Positions 18,005 through 27,636 of a stretch of DNA of 64,000 nucleotides are shown here, piece by piece (within the stretch, counting starts at the first letter, position 1; each line of letters begins with the position of its first letter). The notes beneath the pieces were generated by a model. That model saw only the letters and a list, made by a program, of their open reading frames with translations. It did not search any database and was not told the DNA's origin. This DNA comes from Pseudobdellovibrionaceae bacterium. GTDB taxonomy: Bacteria > Bdellovibrionota > Bdellovibrionia > Bdellovibrionales > Bdellovibrionaceae. The translations under genes were made by a program, and so were the position numbers. Where the stretch lies: assembly GCA_947449255.1 (NCBI GenBank), contig CANFQX010000008.1:1-64000 (forward strand). The letters run 5' to 3'.

Positions 18005-18269
18005 TATCTTCTTTGAGCTCTTTGCCCACTTTGAAAAAAGGCAGCTTTTTTTCTTCGACATTGATGATTTCGCCAGTTCTGGGATTTCGACCTTTGTAAG
18101 CGCCGTATTGGCGATTTACAAAAGATCCAAGTCCGCGGATTTCAATGCGATCATCACGCATCAGTGCTTCAACCATAGAATCAAAAATTGTATTTACAAC
18201 AGTTTCAGCTTTCACGCGAGTGATACCAGCTTTTTCTGAGATCAAATTTATTAAATCCGCTTTTGTCAT
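17967..18269 (-). CDS. HU/IHF-family DNA-bending protein (IHF-beta-like)
   Basis: A 100-residue nucleoid protein. MTKADLINLISEKAG, RIEIRGLGSFVNRQY and GRNPRTGE are the HU/IHF signature, and the ending PFFKVGKELKEDIN is closer to IHF (PxFKPGKEL) than to HU. IHF bends DNA at specific sites and typically helps sigma-54 promoters. ATG with GAGGAAA upstream. The last 38 bp are antisense to the end of epmA. Confidence 0.92.
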   Translation of the reverse strand: MTKADLINLISEKAGITRVKAETVVNTIFDSMVEALMRDDRIEIRGLGSFVNRQYGAYKGRNPRTGEIINVEEKKLPFFKVGKELKEDINEEKAATQKSE

Positions 18270-18401
18270 TGCTAAGTTTCCTCTGATCTCAATGGGACAA
18301 AATTAAAATTATTGTGTAAAAACCAGTCCCTATAAAGTATTGATAACACTCCCAATTATACAGATGTGCAGGGGGCTGACATCACTTTTCGGCACTTTAA
18401 C

Positions 18402-19661
18402 TCATCGCTTCTTATACATTCCTGTGTTCAGTAGGATTTTTTGATACGCGTCGATTACAGATTGGGTTAATTTAGGTGTATCAAAGAGGTCCATAATCCT
18501 TTGTCGCGCTCTTTCTCCGATTTCCTCAGCTGGCATTGAACCAGAAAAAATCTCAATCAAAAGTTGGCTCATTGATTCCACATCAGCCGGTCTCAGGAGG
18601 AAGCCATCTCGACCATCTTCGATGATATTTTCCATAGGAGAGACTTCAGATCCTAAAACTATCTTTTTTTGGGCCATAGCTTCGAGCGTTGTGGGTTCAA
18701 AACCGGTTGTTCGAGAGCTCATATTTACAAAAACATCTCCCAAAACAATATAATCTTCGATCTCTGCACCTGGGAGCGCGCCGGGCATGAGCACTCGATT
18801 GCCAAGTGCTAAATTTAAGACTTGGTATTCAATCGCCTTATATTTGGGGCCATTGCCAACTATGATTAAAAAACTATTTGGCTTTTTAAGTGCTACCTTT
18901 TCAAAAGCCTGCAGCAAGGGGATGATTTCTTGAACTTCCGTCATATCACTGATGGTGACTGCGATATGGGCGTTTTCTGGAAGTCCCAGTCTTTTTCGAA
19001 GTTCCAATGATTTTTCTTTGGGTGACAAATCACCCAATTCGATTCCATAGGGGACAGTGTAGGTGTGAAAATCAGGGTAAAAGTAATATCTTTCTAAGAT
19101 TATTTTTTGCTGTGGATTGGTAACGAACATGCCATCCGCAGTTGAAAGGAGCAACTGATCGCCACCGTAATAGGTTGTCAGAAATTTATAGGCTGTCGCA
19201 AGTCCGGTGGAAATCAAACTTCCCAACGTGTCTCGCTTCATAGCCAAGATTGCAAAAAGTTGCGACATTTGCGTCGCCTCTACGTCATAGGCCATTGCAA
19301 TTTTGAATTCTTTTTTGCGAGTACCAATACGGAGTCCAGATTTGTCTATGCTGTGCACGATATGGAAGGGCTCTTCTTTATGTAATTGAGCAAATTTTTG
19401 TCTTACGGCAAGTTGGAAATTTAAGTGTGCAAGACTGTTTGGTCCTTCATGGAGATAGAAAACTCTGACCCCAGAGCGGTTGACCTCTGGTTTTTTTAAC
19501 GCCGAAGTGGTTGAGAGAATTGTAACCTTATGACCTTGCTTTACTAAGTCACGAGCAATAGGCCACAGAAAGCCATGGTCCGTAGCTCGGCTTAATATGG
19601 GAAACCGTTGCGAAGTCATACAAATATTTAAGTTCTCTGGGAGCTTCAATTTTGAAACCAT
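18402..19661 (-). CDS. Glycosyltransferase family 4
   Basis: GT-B-fold sugar transferase of 419 residues. The N-terminal acceptor domain has DHGFLWPIARDLVKQGHKVTIL. The C-terminal donor domain has LIIVGNGPKYKAIEY, VNMSSRTTGFEPTTLEAMAQK (the E-x7-E region) and VLGSEVSPMENIIEDGRDGFLL. It probably acts on lipopolysaccharide or another surface glycan. It follows the next glycosyltransferase gene by 3 bp, in the order pyrD, mutT, GT, GT on the minus strand. Confidence 0.85.
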   Translation of the reverse strand: MVSKLKLPENLNICMTSQRFPILSRATDHGFLWPIARDLVKQGHKVTILSTTSALKKPEVNRSGVRVFYLHEGPNSLAHLNFQLAVRQKFAQLHKEEPFHIVHSIDKSGLRIGTRKKEFKIAMAYDVEATQMSQLFAILAMKRDTLGSLISTGLATAYKFLTTYYGGDQLLLSTADGMFVTNPQQKIILERYYFYPDFHTYTVPYGIELGDLSPKEKSLELRKRLGLPENAHIAVTISDMTEVQEIIPLLQAFEKVALKKPNSFLIIVGNGPKYKAIEYQVLNLALGNRVLMPGALPGAEIEDYIVLGDVFVNMSSRTTGFEPTTLEAMAQKKIVLGSEVSPMENIIEDGRDGFLLRPADVESMSQLLIEIFSGSMPAEEIGERARQRIMDLFDTPKLTQSVIDAYQKILLNTGMYKKR

Positions 19662-19664
19662 ATC

Positions 19665-20780
19665 CTATCTTAAATTAGATAAAGCCTTGTTGTACAGACG
19701 ATTGAGTTCATTCAACGATGAATCCATCAATTGCTCATTTTGAGTGTGCAATTCAGATAAAACCTCAGGGAGTGCTAAATCTTGCCTTTCCAATAAAGCA
19801 TTCAAGTCGTTGAGAAGGTTTTCTTGATTTAAGATCCAGCAGTTTACAGCGCTTTTCCAGAGGTCCGCATGAACCCCAGATTGTCTCGAATCTAAAATAA
19901 GTACAGATCCAGCTTGGATAGCTCTCAAGTAGTATTCGGTAATTTCAAGGGGGGTAAACTTTTGCCCAGCTAAAATCATGGCCTTTGAGCTCTTTAAAAT
20001 ATTTTTCGATAGTTGTATTGTAATGGGTCCAGTCATGACCCACCGGCGATCAAGGTTATTGTCCTTCATCCATACGGCAAATTGTTTGCGTTCACGAAGG
20101 CTCCAGTGGGAATAGGACCCCCAAAGCACAACCTTGTATTTTTTTGCAAGTGTTTGAATGCGCTGAAAATTACCGGATTTTGGATTGAAGCGAGGCTCAC
20201 GGAAGGGCACAACAAAGTAATCTTCTTTGTTAAGATCGGCGGAGAGGCGAACTTCGGTGTCATCGATAGAATTTTCACCCAAGTGGTTGTCTCTAAAGTC
20301 CAAAGCTGGAGGCAGTATGCCTCGTCCTTGCGAACTGGCTCTAACATTTAATCCCCTCAGTTGACCAAGTGCTTCAACGGTTGGGCAAGTAATGATATCG
20401 CTCTGTTCAATCAGATACCTGACTGGATTTTTATAATGAAGTCCGTAGCGGATATTAAGTAATGAAGTTGTTAAAACACAAGAGGGGTGAGCTTTGGCAA
20501 ACGTAGAGAGCAGTATCTGAGCTTTATTCATACGATCATCTTCAAGTATGATGTGTAAAATCTGTGGTTGAAAACCAAAGAACCCGATTAGAATCTTGAA
20601 GCCCTCAGTGAAATTCCACTTTTTGAAGTAAGCCATGAATTGAATATTATGAAGTTCGCCAAGTGGTTCTTCCTTATAACTTGTCAGAATCGTCACTTCA
20701 TGTTGCTGCGTTCTTAAGGCATGCGCCAACTGCCAAGTGGTGGGGGAGACAACTTTGCTGACTAAAATAATTTTGGCCAT
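19665..20780 (-). CDS. GT-B glycosyltransferase-like protein
   Basis: The 371-residue protein opens with AKIILVSKVVSPTTWQLAHAL and KVVLWGSYSHWSLRERKQF, and ends with MILAGQKFTPLEITEYYLRAIQAGSVLILD, which imitates the donor-site region of family 4 enzymes. The usual E-x7-E motif is less clear than in its neighbour, so it may be a diverged or inactive member. The ATG overlaps the mutT stop by one base (TAATG). Confidence 0.65.
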   Translation of the reverse strand: MAKIILVSKVVSPTTWQLAHALRTQQHEVTILTSYKEEPLGELHNIQFMAYFKKWNFTEGFKILIGFFGFQPQILHIILEDDRMNKAQILLSTFAKAHPSCVLTTSLLNIRYGLHYKNPVRYLIEQSDIITCPTVEALGQLRGLNVRASSQGRGILPPALDFRDNHLGENSIDDTEVRLSADLNKEDYFVVPFREPRFNPKSGNFQRIQTLAKKYKVVLWGSYSHWSLRERKQFAVWMKDNNLDRRWVMTGPITIQLSKNILKSSKAMILAGQKFTPLEITEYYLRAIQAGSVLILDSRQSGVHADLWKSAVNCWILNQENLLNDLNALLERQDLALPEVLSELHTQNEQLMDSSLNELNRLYNKALSNLR

Positions 20781-21229
20781 TAAACTCCCAAAGCTCGGTA
20801 GATGCGGTTTAAAATCTTGCGATTTGCTTCAGGGATGTTTCTATTTGCAAGTTCTTCAGGTTCAATCCATTCAAGCATCATATGATGTTTTGCGCGTGGC
20901 TCGCCCTTCCAATAGAGAACCTCAAAAAATAAAATCAGAATCCCGACTTCTCCATAGGAATGGCTGCACGCTAATTTTAAATCTCCAATTTCCGCTTCGA
21001 TGCCAAGTTCTTCATTAAGCTCTCGAGCCAAGGCAACCTCTGGTGATTCTCCAGACTCGATTTTTCCGCCTGGGAATTCCCATTGCCCTGGAAGCGAATT
21101 GTTTTCAGGCCGTTGTCCGACTAAAATTTTACCATCTTTTTTCATGAAGCCAGCGACAACAGGTATCCAATGACCCTTCCGAGTCTTTGGCCTTTTTAAT
21201 TTTTGATCGCTAGGGTTATCTTGCTTCAT
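20780..21229 (-). CDS. Nudix hydrolase, MutT-like (8-oxo-dGTP diphosphatase)
   Basis: MutT hydrolyses oxidised dGTP so it is not built into DNA. The 149-residue protein contains the Nudix box (G-x5-E-x7-REUxEExGU) as GGKIESGESPEVALARELNEELGI, preceded by LPGQWEFPGG as in MutT/YtkD-type enzymes. The start at 21229 has AAGG upstream and overlaps the pyrD stop by 14 nt; the longer frame to 21358 is inside pyrD. Other Nudix substrates are possible. Confidence 0.85.
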   Translation of the reverse strand: MKQDNPSDQKLKRPKTRKGHWIPVVAGFMKKDGKILVGQRPENNSLPGQWEFPGGKIESGESPEVALARELNEELGIEAEIGDLKLACSHSYGEVGILILFFEVLYWKGEPRAKHHMMLEWIEPEELANRNIPEANRKILNRIYRALGV

Positions 21230-22199
21230 TAAACCTTCTTGCAACATCATGGAAAAAACAGGGTCCATGAAATACCAGTGCAGAGTAAATTTGAACAAGA
21301 TTGGCGCCCATTTGCAATCTTTCAAAAACATCTTCTGGGCCCATAACGCCACCAACACTCACAATAAGCTTTTCTTTCTTGTGTTTGCCCAAGGTTTCAG
21401 CAGCAATTTGCAGAGCATGTTTTGAAAGATCCTTAAGAGGCGATCCGGAAAGTCCCCCATCTGGAGGAAAATGGCACCCTTGAGGACGAGATAAAGTCGT
21501 ATTCGTTAATACGAAGCCGTCAACTCCAAGTTGGTGGCAATTGTTAATGGATTCTGAAAGTCCTTCATCGCTCATGTCAGGACTTAATTTAACAAGAATG
21601 GGGGCTGATTTTGCCTTGCAGGTTTGTTCAATCAAAGGCCCTAGCAATGCTTTTAAATTTTCTTTTTGCTGAAGTTCGCGAAGACCCTTCGTGTTAGGGC
21701 TTGAGATGTTCACCACAAAGGCATCAGCCAGAGGTTGAAATTTATGAATGAGACTCAGGTAATCATTTACTGCCTCAGCGTTTGAGGTGTTCCTGTTTTT
21801 GCCAATATTTACAAAAATGGGAGCTTTATAATCTGGGCCGAACGACTTTAAGTTATAAAAGACCTCATCCGCGCCATGGCTTGGAAATCCCATTTTATTC
21901 CACATCGCTTTAAGTTGAAGGTCTCGGTCCATGATTTTGCCAGGATTTGGTTCTTGAGGGAAAGGAGTGACTGTTCCAACTTCAATGAATCCACAGCCAA
22001 GCCTTAGCCAATCATTGATATTCTCAGCATTTTTATCGACACCACCCGCAATGCCGACAGGATTGGCAAAGTGGAGACCTTTCCAATCAAAGGAGTTCCA
22101 ATGCGGAGTGTCTTTTTCGTAGAGGAGTGAAATAAGAGGAAGAGCAAGAGAACTTAAATCATGGGCCCACTGAGGGGGCAGTAAAAGCCAAGGACGCAT
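21216..22199 (-). CDS. pyrD: Dihydroorotate dehydrogenase (quinone), class 2
   Basis: PyrD oxidises dihydroorotate to orotate in pyrimidine synthesis and passes electrons to membrane quinones. The 327-residue enzyme has a hydrophobic N-terminus (PQWAHDLSSLALPLISLLY) for membrane contact. FANPVGIAGGVDKNAE and NISSPNTKGLRELQ carry the flavin-site and catalytic Ser residues of class 2 enzymes, and LIVSVGGVMGPEDVFERL is the FMN phosphate loop. First gene of a minus-strand set with mutT and two glycosyltransferases. Confidence 0.93.
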   Translation of the reverse strand: MRPWLLLPPQWAHDLSSLALPLISLLYEKDTPHWNSFDWKGLHFANPVGIAGGVDKNAENINDWLRLGCGFIEVGTVTPFPQEPNPGKIMDRDLQLKAMWNKMGFPSHGADEVFYNLKSFGPDYKAPIFVNIGKNRNTSNAEAVNDYLSLIHKFQPLADAFVVNISSPNTKGLRELQQKENLKALLGPLIEQTCKAKSAPILVKLSPDMSDEGLSESINNCHQLGVDGFVLTNTTLSRPQGCHFPPDGGLSGSPLKDLSKHALQIAAETLGKHKKEKLIVSVGGVMGPEDVFERLQMGANLVQIYSALVFHGPCFFHDVARRFNEAR

Positions 22200-22226
22200 T
22201 GCAAAGAACTCCGATTTAGAACCAAC

Positions 22227-22258
22227 AAAAAGCAGAGAAATACTTAGCTCTGCTTTTT
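22227..22258 (-). terminator. Terminator of glutamate dehydrogenase gene
   Basis: Perfect 11-bp stem AAAAAGCAGAG/CTCTGCTTTTT (22227-22237 with 22248-22258), 21 bp past the stop codon on the minus strand. The A and T ends make it usable from both sides. Confidence 0.8.
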
Positions 22259-22279
22259 GCTGGCTTTTTAAATTTCTAA

Positions 22280-23578
22280 CTATCGAGGATAGAGGCCTCT
22301 CAATAACATTGCTTTTTCTAGACGTTGAACAGAAACAGCCATAGCTGCAGATCTCATATCAACATTTTTTTCTTTTGAAAATGAGTATCCAGTATCAAAG
22401 GCTTTGGTGATGATGCCTTTAAGTCTTTTGTTGACCTCATCTTCATCCCAGAAGAATGACATGATATCTTGAACCCATTCAAAATAAGATACGATCACGC
22501 CGCCGCCATTTGCGATGACGTCTGGTGCAATAAAGACTCCTCGGCGACTTAAAATCTTCGTTGCAGCGTTAGTGATAGGGCCATTGGCTCCTTCAGCAAT
22601 AATCTTTGCTTTGATGTTTTCAGCGTTATGAGTGTCGATTTGATTCTCAAGAGCGCAAGGGAACAAAGCATCACATTCTAGTTCAAGCAGTTCTTCATTA
22701 GTGATTGGTTGAGACTTTGGATAGCCTTTTAATACTTTATGAGCTTTTACATACTCCATGACTTCTGGAATATCTAAACCTTCACCGTTAAAAATTCCAC
22801 CCGAAACATCACTCACCGCAATAATGCGGGCGCCGCGTTCGTGTGCGAATTTAGCAGCAAAAGAGCCCACATTACCAAAACCTTGGATGGCAATTGTTGA
22901 GCCTCTCATATTCATATTGCAAACTTCGAACGCTTTTTCAGCGACGTAGACAACACCCAATCCAGTTGCATGATTTCGACCAAGAGAACCACCAATTTCA
23001 ACAGGCTTGCCTGTCACAACTCCTGGTTGAGCAAAGCCACCTTGTTCTTGAGAATAAGTGTCCATGAACCAAGCCATTGTTTGAGGGTCGGTCCCAACAT
23101 CTGGCGCAGGAATGTCTTTAGTTGGTCCGACAAAGGGACCTATTTCTGAAGCATAACGACGAGTCAAATTTTGTTTTTCCGTGCGAGAAAGTTTAGTCGG
23201 ATCTACGGTGATACCACCTTTTGCTCCGCCTAAAGGAAGTCCCAAAACTGAATTCTTAAAAGTCATGAGTGCCGCAAGGCCCACGACTTCTTGAAAATCA
23301 ACATTTTGGTGATAGCGAATTCCACCCTTGTAGGGTCCCAAAGTTGGAGAATATTGCACACGAAAACCGGTAAAAACTTTTACAGAATAATCATCCATAC
23401 GAACGGGAACAGAAACAGTAATGCAGCGACGCGGACGTTTCAAACGTTCAAGAACATTAGGATCACAATTGATGATTTTGGCAGCTTCATCCAAAGTTTG
23501 AATGGCATTTCGAAATAAAGGGCCGTCATAGAGTGGTTCAATTGTGCTTATTTGTGAATTATCTGATTTATGTTCCAT
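22280..23578 (-). CDS. Glutamate dehydrogenase (Glu/Leu/Phe/Val family)
   Basis: This enzyme interconverts glutamate and 2-oxoglutarate plus ammonia, central for an amino-acid-feeding predator. The 432-residue protein has the substrate pocket (GPYKGGIRYH), the catalytic lysine (GGAKGG), the catalytic Asp (IPAPDVGTD) and the Rossmann motif GFGNVGSFAA. It fits the hexameric class of about 430 residues; NAD or NADP use cannot be read off. I chose ATG 23578, which has a weak GGAA upstream; ATG 23590 lies only about 6 nt from the expected transcription start of the TATAAT box at 23603-23608. Confidence 0.94.
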   Translation of the reverse strand: MEHKSDNSQISTIEPLYDGPLFRNAIQTLDEAAKIINCDPNVLERLKRPRRCITVSVPVRMDDYSVKVFTGFRVQYSPTLGPYKGGIRYHQNVDFQEVVGLAALMTFKNSVLGLPLGGAKGGITVDPTKLSRTEKQNLTRRYASEIGPFVGPTKDIPAPDVGTDPQTMAWFMDTYSQEQGGFAQPGVVTGKPVEIGGSLGRNHATGLGVVYVAEKAFEVCNMNMRGSTIAIQGFGNVGSFAAKFAHERGARIIAVSDVSGGIFNGEGLDIPEVMEYVKAHKVLKGYPKSQPITNEELLELECDALFPCALENQIDTHNAENIKAKIIAEGANGPITNAATKILSRRGVFIAPDVIANGGGVIVSYFEWVQDIMSFFWDEDEVNKRLKGIITKAFDTGYSFSKEKNVDMRSAAMAVSVQRLEKAMLLRGLYPR

Positions 23579-23602
23579 ATTTTTTTCCATTTTATAAAAG
23601 AT

Positions 23603-23608
23603 ATTATA
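23603..23608 (-). promoter_or_regulatory. -10 box of glutamate dehydrogenase promoter
   Basis: TATAAT on the minus strand in an extended GGGATATAAT context. It predicts transcription start near 23596 and a leader of about 18 nt to ATG 23578. No good -35 is seen. Confidence 0.5.
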
Positions 23609-23823
23609 TCCCCATCCGAAAACTCTCGGGCATTCACTTTGCAAAAAACAACTCAATCAACAGTGCATTCGAAAACGCATTTCTAAGAGAGTCTCAGGAC
23701 AGGATTAAGAGGAAGCTTATTTAACTAAACACCCGGTGTCACTCAGGAAAAAGTGATGACTCGGTGGCTCCTTGCCGTTCAAAATTGAAACCTATGCTTT
23801 GGTCGCGGTTTAATTATAAAATA

Positions 23824-25620
23824 ATGGGCGGAATCAGTTTGATATCTAAGGTAGTCTTTTTGTTTTGTGCTTTTTTTTTAAATGCCGGTGTATCTCAGGC
23901 TTCATTGAAATCTGCTCGTCCAAATTCGAATTCACAGCAGACCTTTATGGAGCAATTTCGCAGCATCCGATTCACGTTGCCAATGGATAAAGATCCTCTT
24001 CTTGAAAACGAATCGGGAAAGTTTCCAGTTTTGGCGAATATTTTTTTTGAAAAAATACTAAATTGGACGCCAACAGGCATAGGTAAAGTGATGTCACAGC
24101 ACTGTGATCCTGAATCCTTGGGGCGTCGAATGAGGAATTTAAAAAACAGTGAATCCGTGCAAGCTCAAGGGCAACTCATTGAAAAATACTTGAAATTGTG
24201 CAGTTCAGAGTTAGCAACTGGCAAAGATAGCAAAATTCAAAATCTAATGAGCAGTCTGAGCATGGATTATGATATTTATTCGCATCCTTTTTTGCGGCGT
24301 GTGATCATCAATCTTCCTGGCAATATTCGATTAAAAGGACTGTTGGGTTTAAAGGGCGATATGAAGCCTCGCCCTTTTGTTGTCATGCGACTCGGAGTTT
24401 TTGGGACCATAGAGGGCTTTAGAGCAGAACGTGCTTGGCTGATGATGTTGTTTGAACAGTCACCCTTCAATATTCTTGTCCTTGAAAACATTTCAAGTGG
24501 TGATTTTGCGTCAAGAAATGGACATTTTTCATTTGGTGGGTATGACGAAGGAATTCAAAATATCTTAGTCGCCAAAATGTTGAAAGACCCAAGAGAGCCC
24601 ATTTCAAAAGTTGTTGAAAGCGTGCACTTTCTGGGTATCAGCCTGGGAGGCCATGGTGTGTTGTTTGCGTCCTTGCTCAATAAATACAATTCATCTGAAA
24701 AAGACTCTTTAATCCAAAGCACTTTAGCTTTTTGTCCTGTGGTCAATTTAAAAGAGTCCATGAATCAACTCACTCAGGGCAAAGAAAATTCAGCACTTTT
24801 AGATATTTGGAGTCGTCGTCGACTGGCGGGATTGGTTTCACAGACTCCGGCTTTGAGTAAAGATAGCGGTCATAGTTTTTTAGCAAAAGCTGTGTCAGAG
24901 GCAGTTTTGAAATTCAAGGGTGGACTTTCCTTTGATGGATCCTTGGTTAAATTGCCTCCTGGAATGCATGACGGTGCCGATTTTTGGGCTCAGAATAATT
25001 ATTGGAAGTACTACCATGACGTCGATGTGCCAGTCTTGATTCTTGCAACAGAAAAAGATCCGTTGGTTTCGTTGGAGCTCAATGCGCAAACTCTCGATGT
25101 GGATAAAAATAAAGGTGCATATAAAAATCTAAGTGTCGTTAAATTTGCGCTGGGCAGTCATTGCCTTTTGTCTGAACCTTATGACTGGAAGTTTTTAGCA
25201 ACAATGATTCAATCCTATATTCTTTCGCACTCTCCCGGATTTGTGATGCAAGAAAGAAAAATGACCATAGAATTGCTAGAGTCCGAGCTATCAGGTCTGA
25301 ATGTTAAAAAGGACCAAGCATTGGGTCCCAGTTTAGGCACTCAACCACTGGCGGCAAGTTTTGAAATTAAGGAGCCGGATCGTGCAAAAGATTTCGTAAC
25401 TCTTCAATTGAAAATCCGACGGGGAATCAGGTCAGAAACATTTAAGGTCATGAGTTTGACGCTTCCATTGTCAGATTTTGACTTTCATTTTTTGAATGCT
25501 GAGCTTAAAAGGCCCGAAAGGTTAATGATCGTGCGCTGGTTGAATCAAAACCTGCAGGTGAATATTGAACAGCAATCAGGCAAAGCCGATCTCAAGGTCA
25601 AATGGCCCGTGGTGCTTTAG
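23824..25620 (+). CDS. Secreted alpha/beta-hydrolase-like protein
   Basis: The 598-residue protein begins with a signal peptide (ISLISKVVFLFCAFFLNAG, cut after VSQA). The central part looks like an alpha/beta hydrolase: FLGISLGGHGVLFASLL has the nucleophile elbow GxSxG, VPVLILATEKDPLV is the acid-bearing strand, and FALGSHCLL may hold the His. About 110 C-terminal residues form an extra, unrecognised region. It should act in the periplasm or outside the cell; the substrate is unknown. In-frame starts at 23764 (GTG) and 23794 (ATG) would put 10-20 residues before the signal peptide. Its end overlaps the convergent AlkB gene by 4 bp. Confidence 0.6.
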   Translation: MGGISLISKVVFLFCAFFLNAGVSQASLKSARPNSNSQQTFMEQFRSIRFTLPMDKDPLLENESGKFPVLANIFFEKILNWTPTGIGKVMSQHCDPESLGRRMRNLKNSESVQAQGQLIEKYLKLCSSELATGKDSKIQNLMSSLSMDYDIYSHPFLRRVIINLPGNIRLKGLLGLKGDMKPRPFVVMRLGVFGTIEGFRAERAWLMMLFEQSPFNILVLENISSGDFASRNGHFSFGGYDEGIQNILVAKMLKDPREPISKVVESVHFLGISLGGHGVLFASLLNKYNSSEKDSLIQSTLAFCPVVNLKESMNQLTQGKENSALLDIWSRRRLAGLVSQTPALSKDSGHSFLAKAVSEAVLKFKGGLSFDGSLVKLPPGMHDGADFWAQNNYWKYYHDVDVPVLILATEKDPLVSLELNAQTLDVDKNKGAYKNLSVVKFALGSHCLLSEPYDWKFLATMIQSYILSHSPGFVMQERKMTIELLESELSGLNVKKDQALGPSLGTQPLAASFEIKEPDRAKDFVTLQLKIRRGIRSETFKVMSLTLPLSDFDFHFLNAELKRPERLMIVRWLNQNLQVNIEQQSGKADLKVKWPVVL

Positions 25621-26504
25621 ATTTGTGATTTAAAAAAATCAGAATGCTCAGCCAGTTTTTCCATATAAATTCGAACATCTTCCTTTGCCGTCTCTGCAAG
25701 ATAAGAAAAAGGCACGATATGTTCAACCGGAACGTACCTGAAAGTAAAATTGATTCTGCGGGTTTCAAAATTTGATATTTCCTTAAGGGGAAAGAAAATC
25801 TTTTCCTTGGTGTCGACTCTTTGTACGCGATGAAACAAATGCTTTTTAAATTTATCGCCGCCAAAGATTTGCAGGGACTTGTCCTCTAACCATTGTTGCG
25901 TAACCACCGTCGATTTGCTTTCAGTATTTCGGCTAGATACAAACTGAATCAGTGCGCGCTCCCCAAAGGAGATCGAGGCGACTGGGCCTGGCTCAAAATC
26001 TTTGTGCTCACCGACGCGCGCGCAGTCTAATCTTTTGCCGTTCTCTAAGATTTGATCTCCATAGTAGTTGATCAAGCAGGTGTTGAGGTTCCAACCGCGA
26101 GGAATGTCTCGAGGATCATAATGTTCTTTGACCATAGCCTCAAATTTATGAATGAGGTGCTGTAAAACGGGAGGAAATCTTTCAGCAGTAACGCAGCGAT
26201 CATAGATACCCTTGGGAGGGTGATAATAGTTTAAACAGGCAAACTGCCAATTTCCCAACCAGTAAACGGGCCTTAATAGAGAACGCTGCTTTTGATTTTC
26301 TGGAGGGGGGTTGTTTTTTGAATAGCGCATTTCCCAAATGGGAAAAAGAGTATCCAAATATGCGAATATCTCAGATTTTTCATGTTCTGAAATATAATTG
26401 GCCTTATAAATTAAAGGATTTTTCGCAAATCCATTTTCAGAAGTTGCAGATGTTTTTTTTTTAAATGCGCCTTTAGGTTGATACATAGATCTAGGTTCTA
26501 GCAT
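25617..26504 (-). CDS. AlkB-like 2-oxoglutarate/Fe(II) dioxygenase
   Basis: AlkB enzymes remove methyl groups oxidatively from nucleic acid bases, and some act on proteins. About 295 residues from ATG 26504. The iron ligands H166 and D168 lie in GEHKDFEPGPVASISFG, the preceding NTCLINYYGDQI matches the family's N-x-Y-x-G segment, and RINFTFRYV matches the RxNxTFR 2-oxoglutarate-binding end. The upstream part of the open frame (to 26732) overlaps the kinase gene and is not believed. The longer N-terminus and insertion make the substrate uncertain. Confidence 0.8.
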   Translation of the reverse strand: MLEPRSMYQPKGAFKKKTSATSENGFAKNPLIYKANYISEHEKSEIFAYLDTLFPIWEMRYSKNNPPPENQKQRSLLRPVYWLGNWQFACLNYYHPPKGIYDRCVTAERFPPVLQHLIHKFEAMVKEHYDPRDIPRGWNLNTCLINYYGDQILENGKRLDCARVGEHKDFEPGPVASISFGERALIQFVSSRNTESKSTVVTQQWLEDKSLQIFGGDKFKKHLFHRVQRVDTKEKIFFPLKEISNFETRRINFTFRYVPVEHIVPFSYLAETAKEDVRIYMEKLAEHSDFFKSQI

Positions 26505-26592
26505 GAAACACGGGGTTAGGCCAAGCCCCAGCTGATTGGGAGTGACACAGAATCCGTCATCAGTTACAAATGGTCCCTGGGAGGATGAAAAA

Positions 26593-27636
26593 ATGACACT
26601 TAAATCAGCTTCGATGACTGCAAATCCCCAAACTACGCAGGTTGAAAAAGACCTATTAATTCGCCAAATTCCAAGCCTCCAAGGGAAAAAGATTTTGATC
26701 GTGGGCGATGTAGGTCTTGATGAGTATGTCATGGGTGAAGTTCGCCGTATCAGCCCGGAGGCACCAGTTCCAGTTTTAGAAGTGAATGGTGAGGATATGC
26801 GGTTGGGGCTGGCTGCAAATGTGGCTCAAAATGTGGCAAGTTTAGGTGGAATTCCTATGCTTGTTTCAGTCGTGGGTGATGACACTGGTGCAAATCTTTT
26901 GAGGGAATTAAGTCTTAAGAATGGCGTCAGTTGGGACTTCATGATTGTAGATAAAAGTCGACCGACCACACGAAAAACTCGGGTCATGGCCAAGCATCAT
27001 CATTTAGTTCGGGTTGATTACGAACTAAAAAAATATTTATCAGAAGATTCTGAAGCTCAGTTGATAGCAATTATCCAGAAAAACGTCCATCTAGCGGATT
27101 GTGTAATTATTGAAGATTATGCCAAGGGCGTGATCTCGCGCAGTGTTGTTGAAAAGATCTCAGCGATTTGCAAAAAAGCGCAAAAAAAACTGATGGTTGA
27201 TCCTCATAGAGACAAATCGGGATCTTTTTATCAAGGTGTTGATTTAATTAAGCCCAACTATGACGAAGCTGTTGTGTTAGCCGGAATGGATTTTGATGAC
27301 CTTCGGGATAATCCCAACAAGGTTATTGAAGTTGGACGTGCTCTGCAAAAAGTCACCGGAGCAACCGAGGTTGTCTTAACTCGTGGTAAAGACGGAATGA
27401 CAATTTTTTCTGGTGATCACGTGACTGAAGTGCCGACATATGCTTTGAAGGTTTTTGATGTTACTGGGGCTGGTGATACTGTCATAGCAGCACTTTCATT
27501 GGGTTTAGTATCAGGATTATCATTGGTGCAAAGCTGTGTTCTTGCAAATTATGCGGCTGGGGTCGTTGTCGGTAAAGTGGGTTGCGTGCCTTGCGAGGTG
27601 CCAGAACTTATAGATTATATCCAGAGCGTAAATTAA
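26593..27636 (+). CDS. D-glycero-beta-D-manno-heptose-7-phosphate kinase (RfaE1/HldA-type)
   Basis: This kinase makes heptose 1,7-bisphosphate for ADP-heptose, the lipopolysaccharide inner-core donor. The 347-residue PfkB-family protein has KKILIVGDVGLDEYVMGEVR at the N-terminus, APVPVLEV, MVDPHRD and the DVTGAGDTV catalytic motif. It lacks the C-terminal cytidylyltransferase domain of bifunctional HldE. ATG 26593 has GGGAGGA 7 nt upstream; a GTG start at 26536 would add 19 residues. It is divergent from the AlkB gene. Confidence 0.9.
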   Translation: MTLKSASMTANPQTTQVEKDLLIRQIPSLQGKKILIVGDVGLDEYVMGEVRRISPEAPVPVLEVNGEDMRLGLAANVAQNVASLGGIPMLVSVVGDDTGANLLRELSLKNGVSWDFMIVDKSRPTTRKTRVMAKHHHLVRVDYELKKYLSEDSEAQLIAIIQKNVHLADCVIIEDYAKGVISRSVVEKISAICKKAQKKLMVDPHRDKSGSFYQGVDLIKPNYDEAVVLAGMDFDDLRDNPNKVIEVGRALQKVTGATEVVLTRGKDGMTIFSGDHVTEVPTYALKVFDVTGAGDTVIAALSLGLVSGLSLVQSCVLANYAAGVVVGKVGCVPCEVPELIDYIQSVN

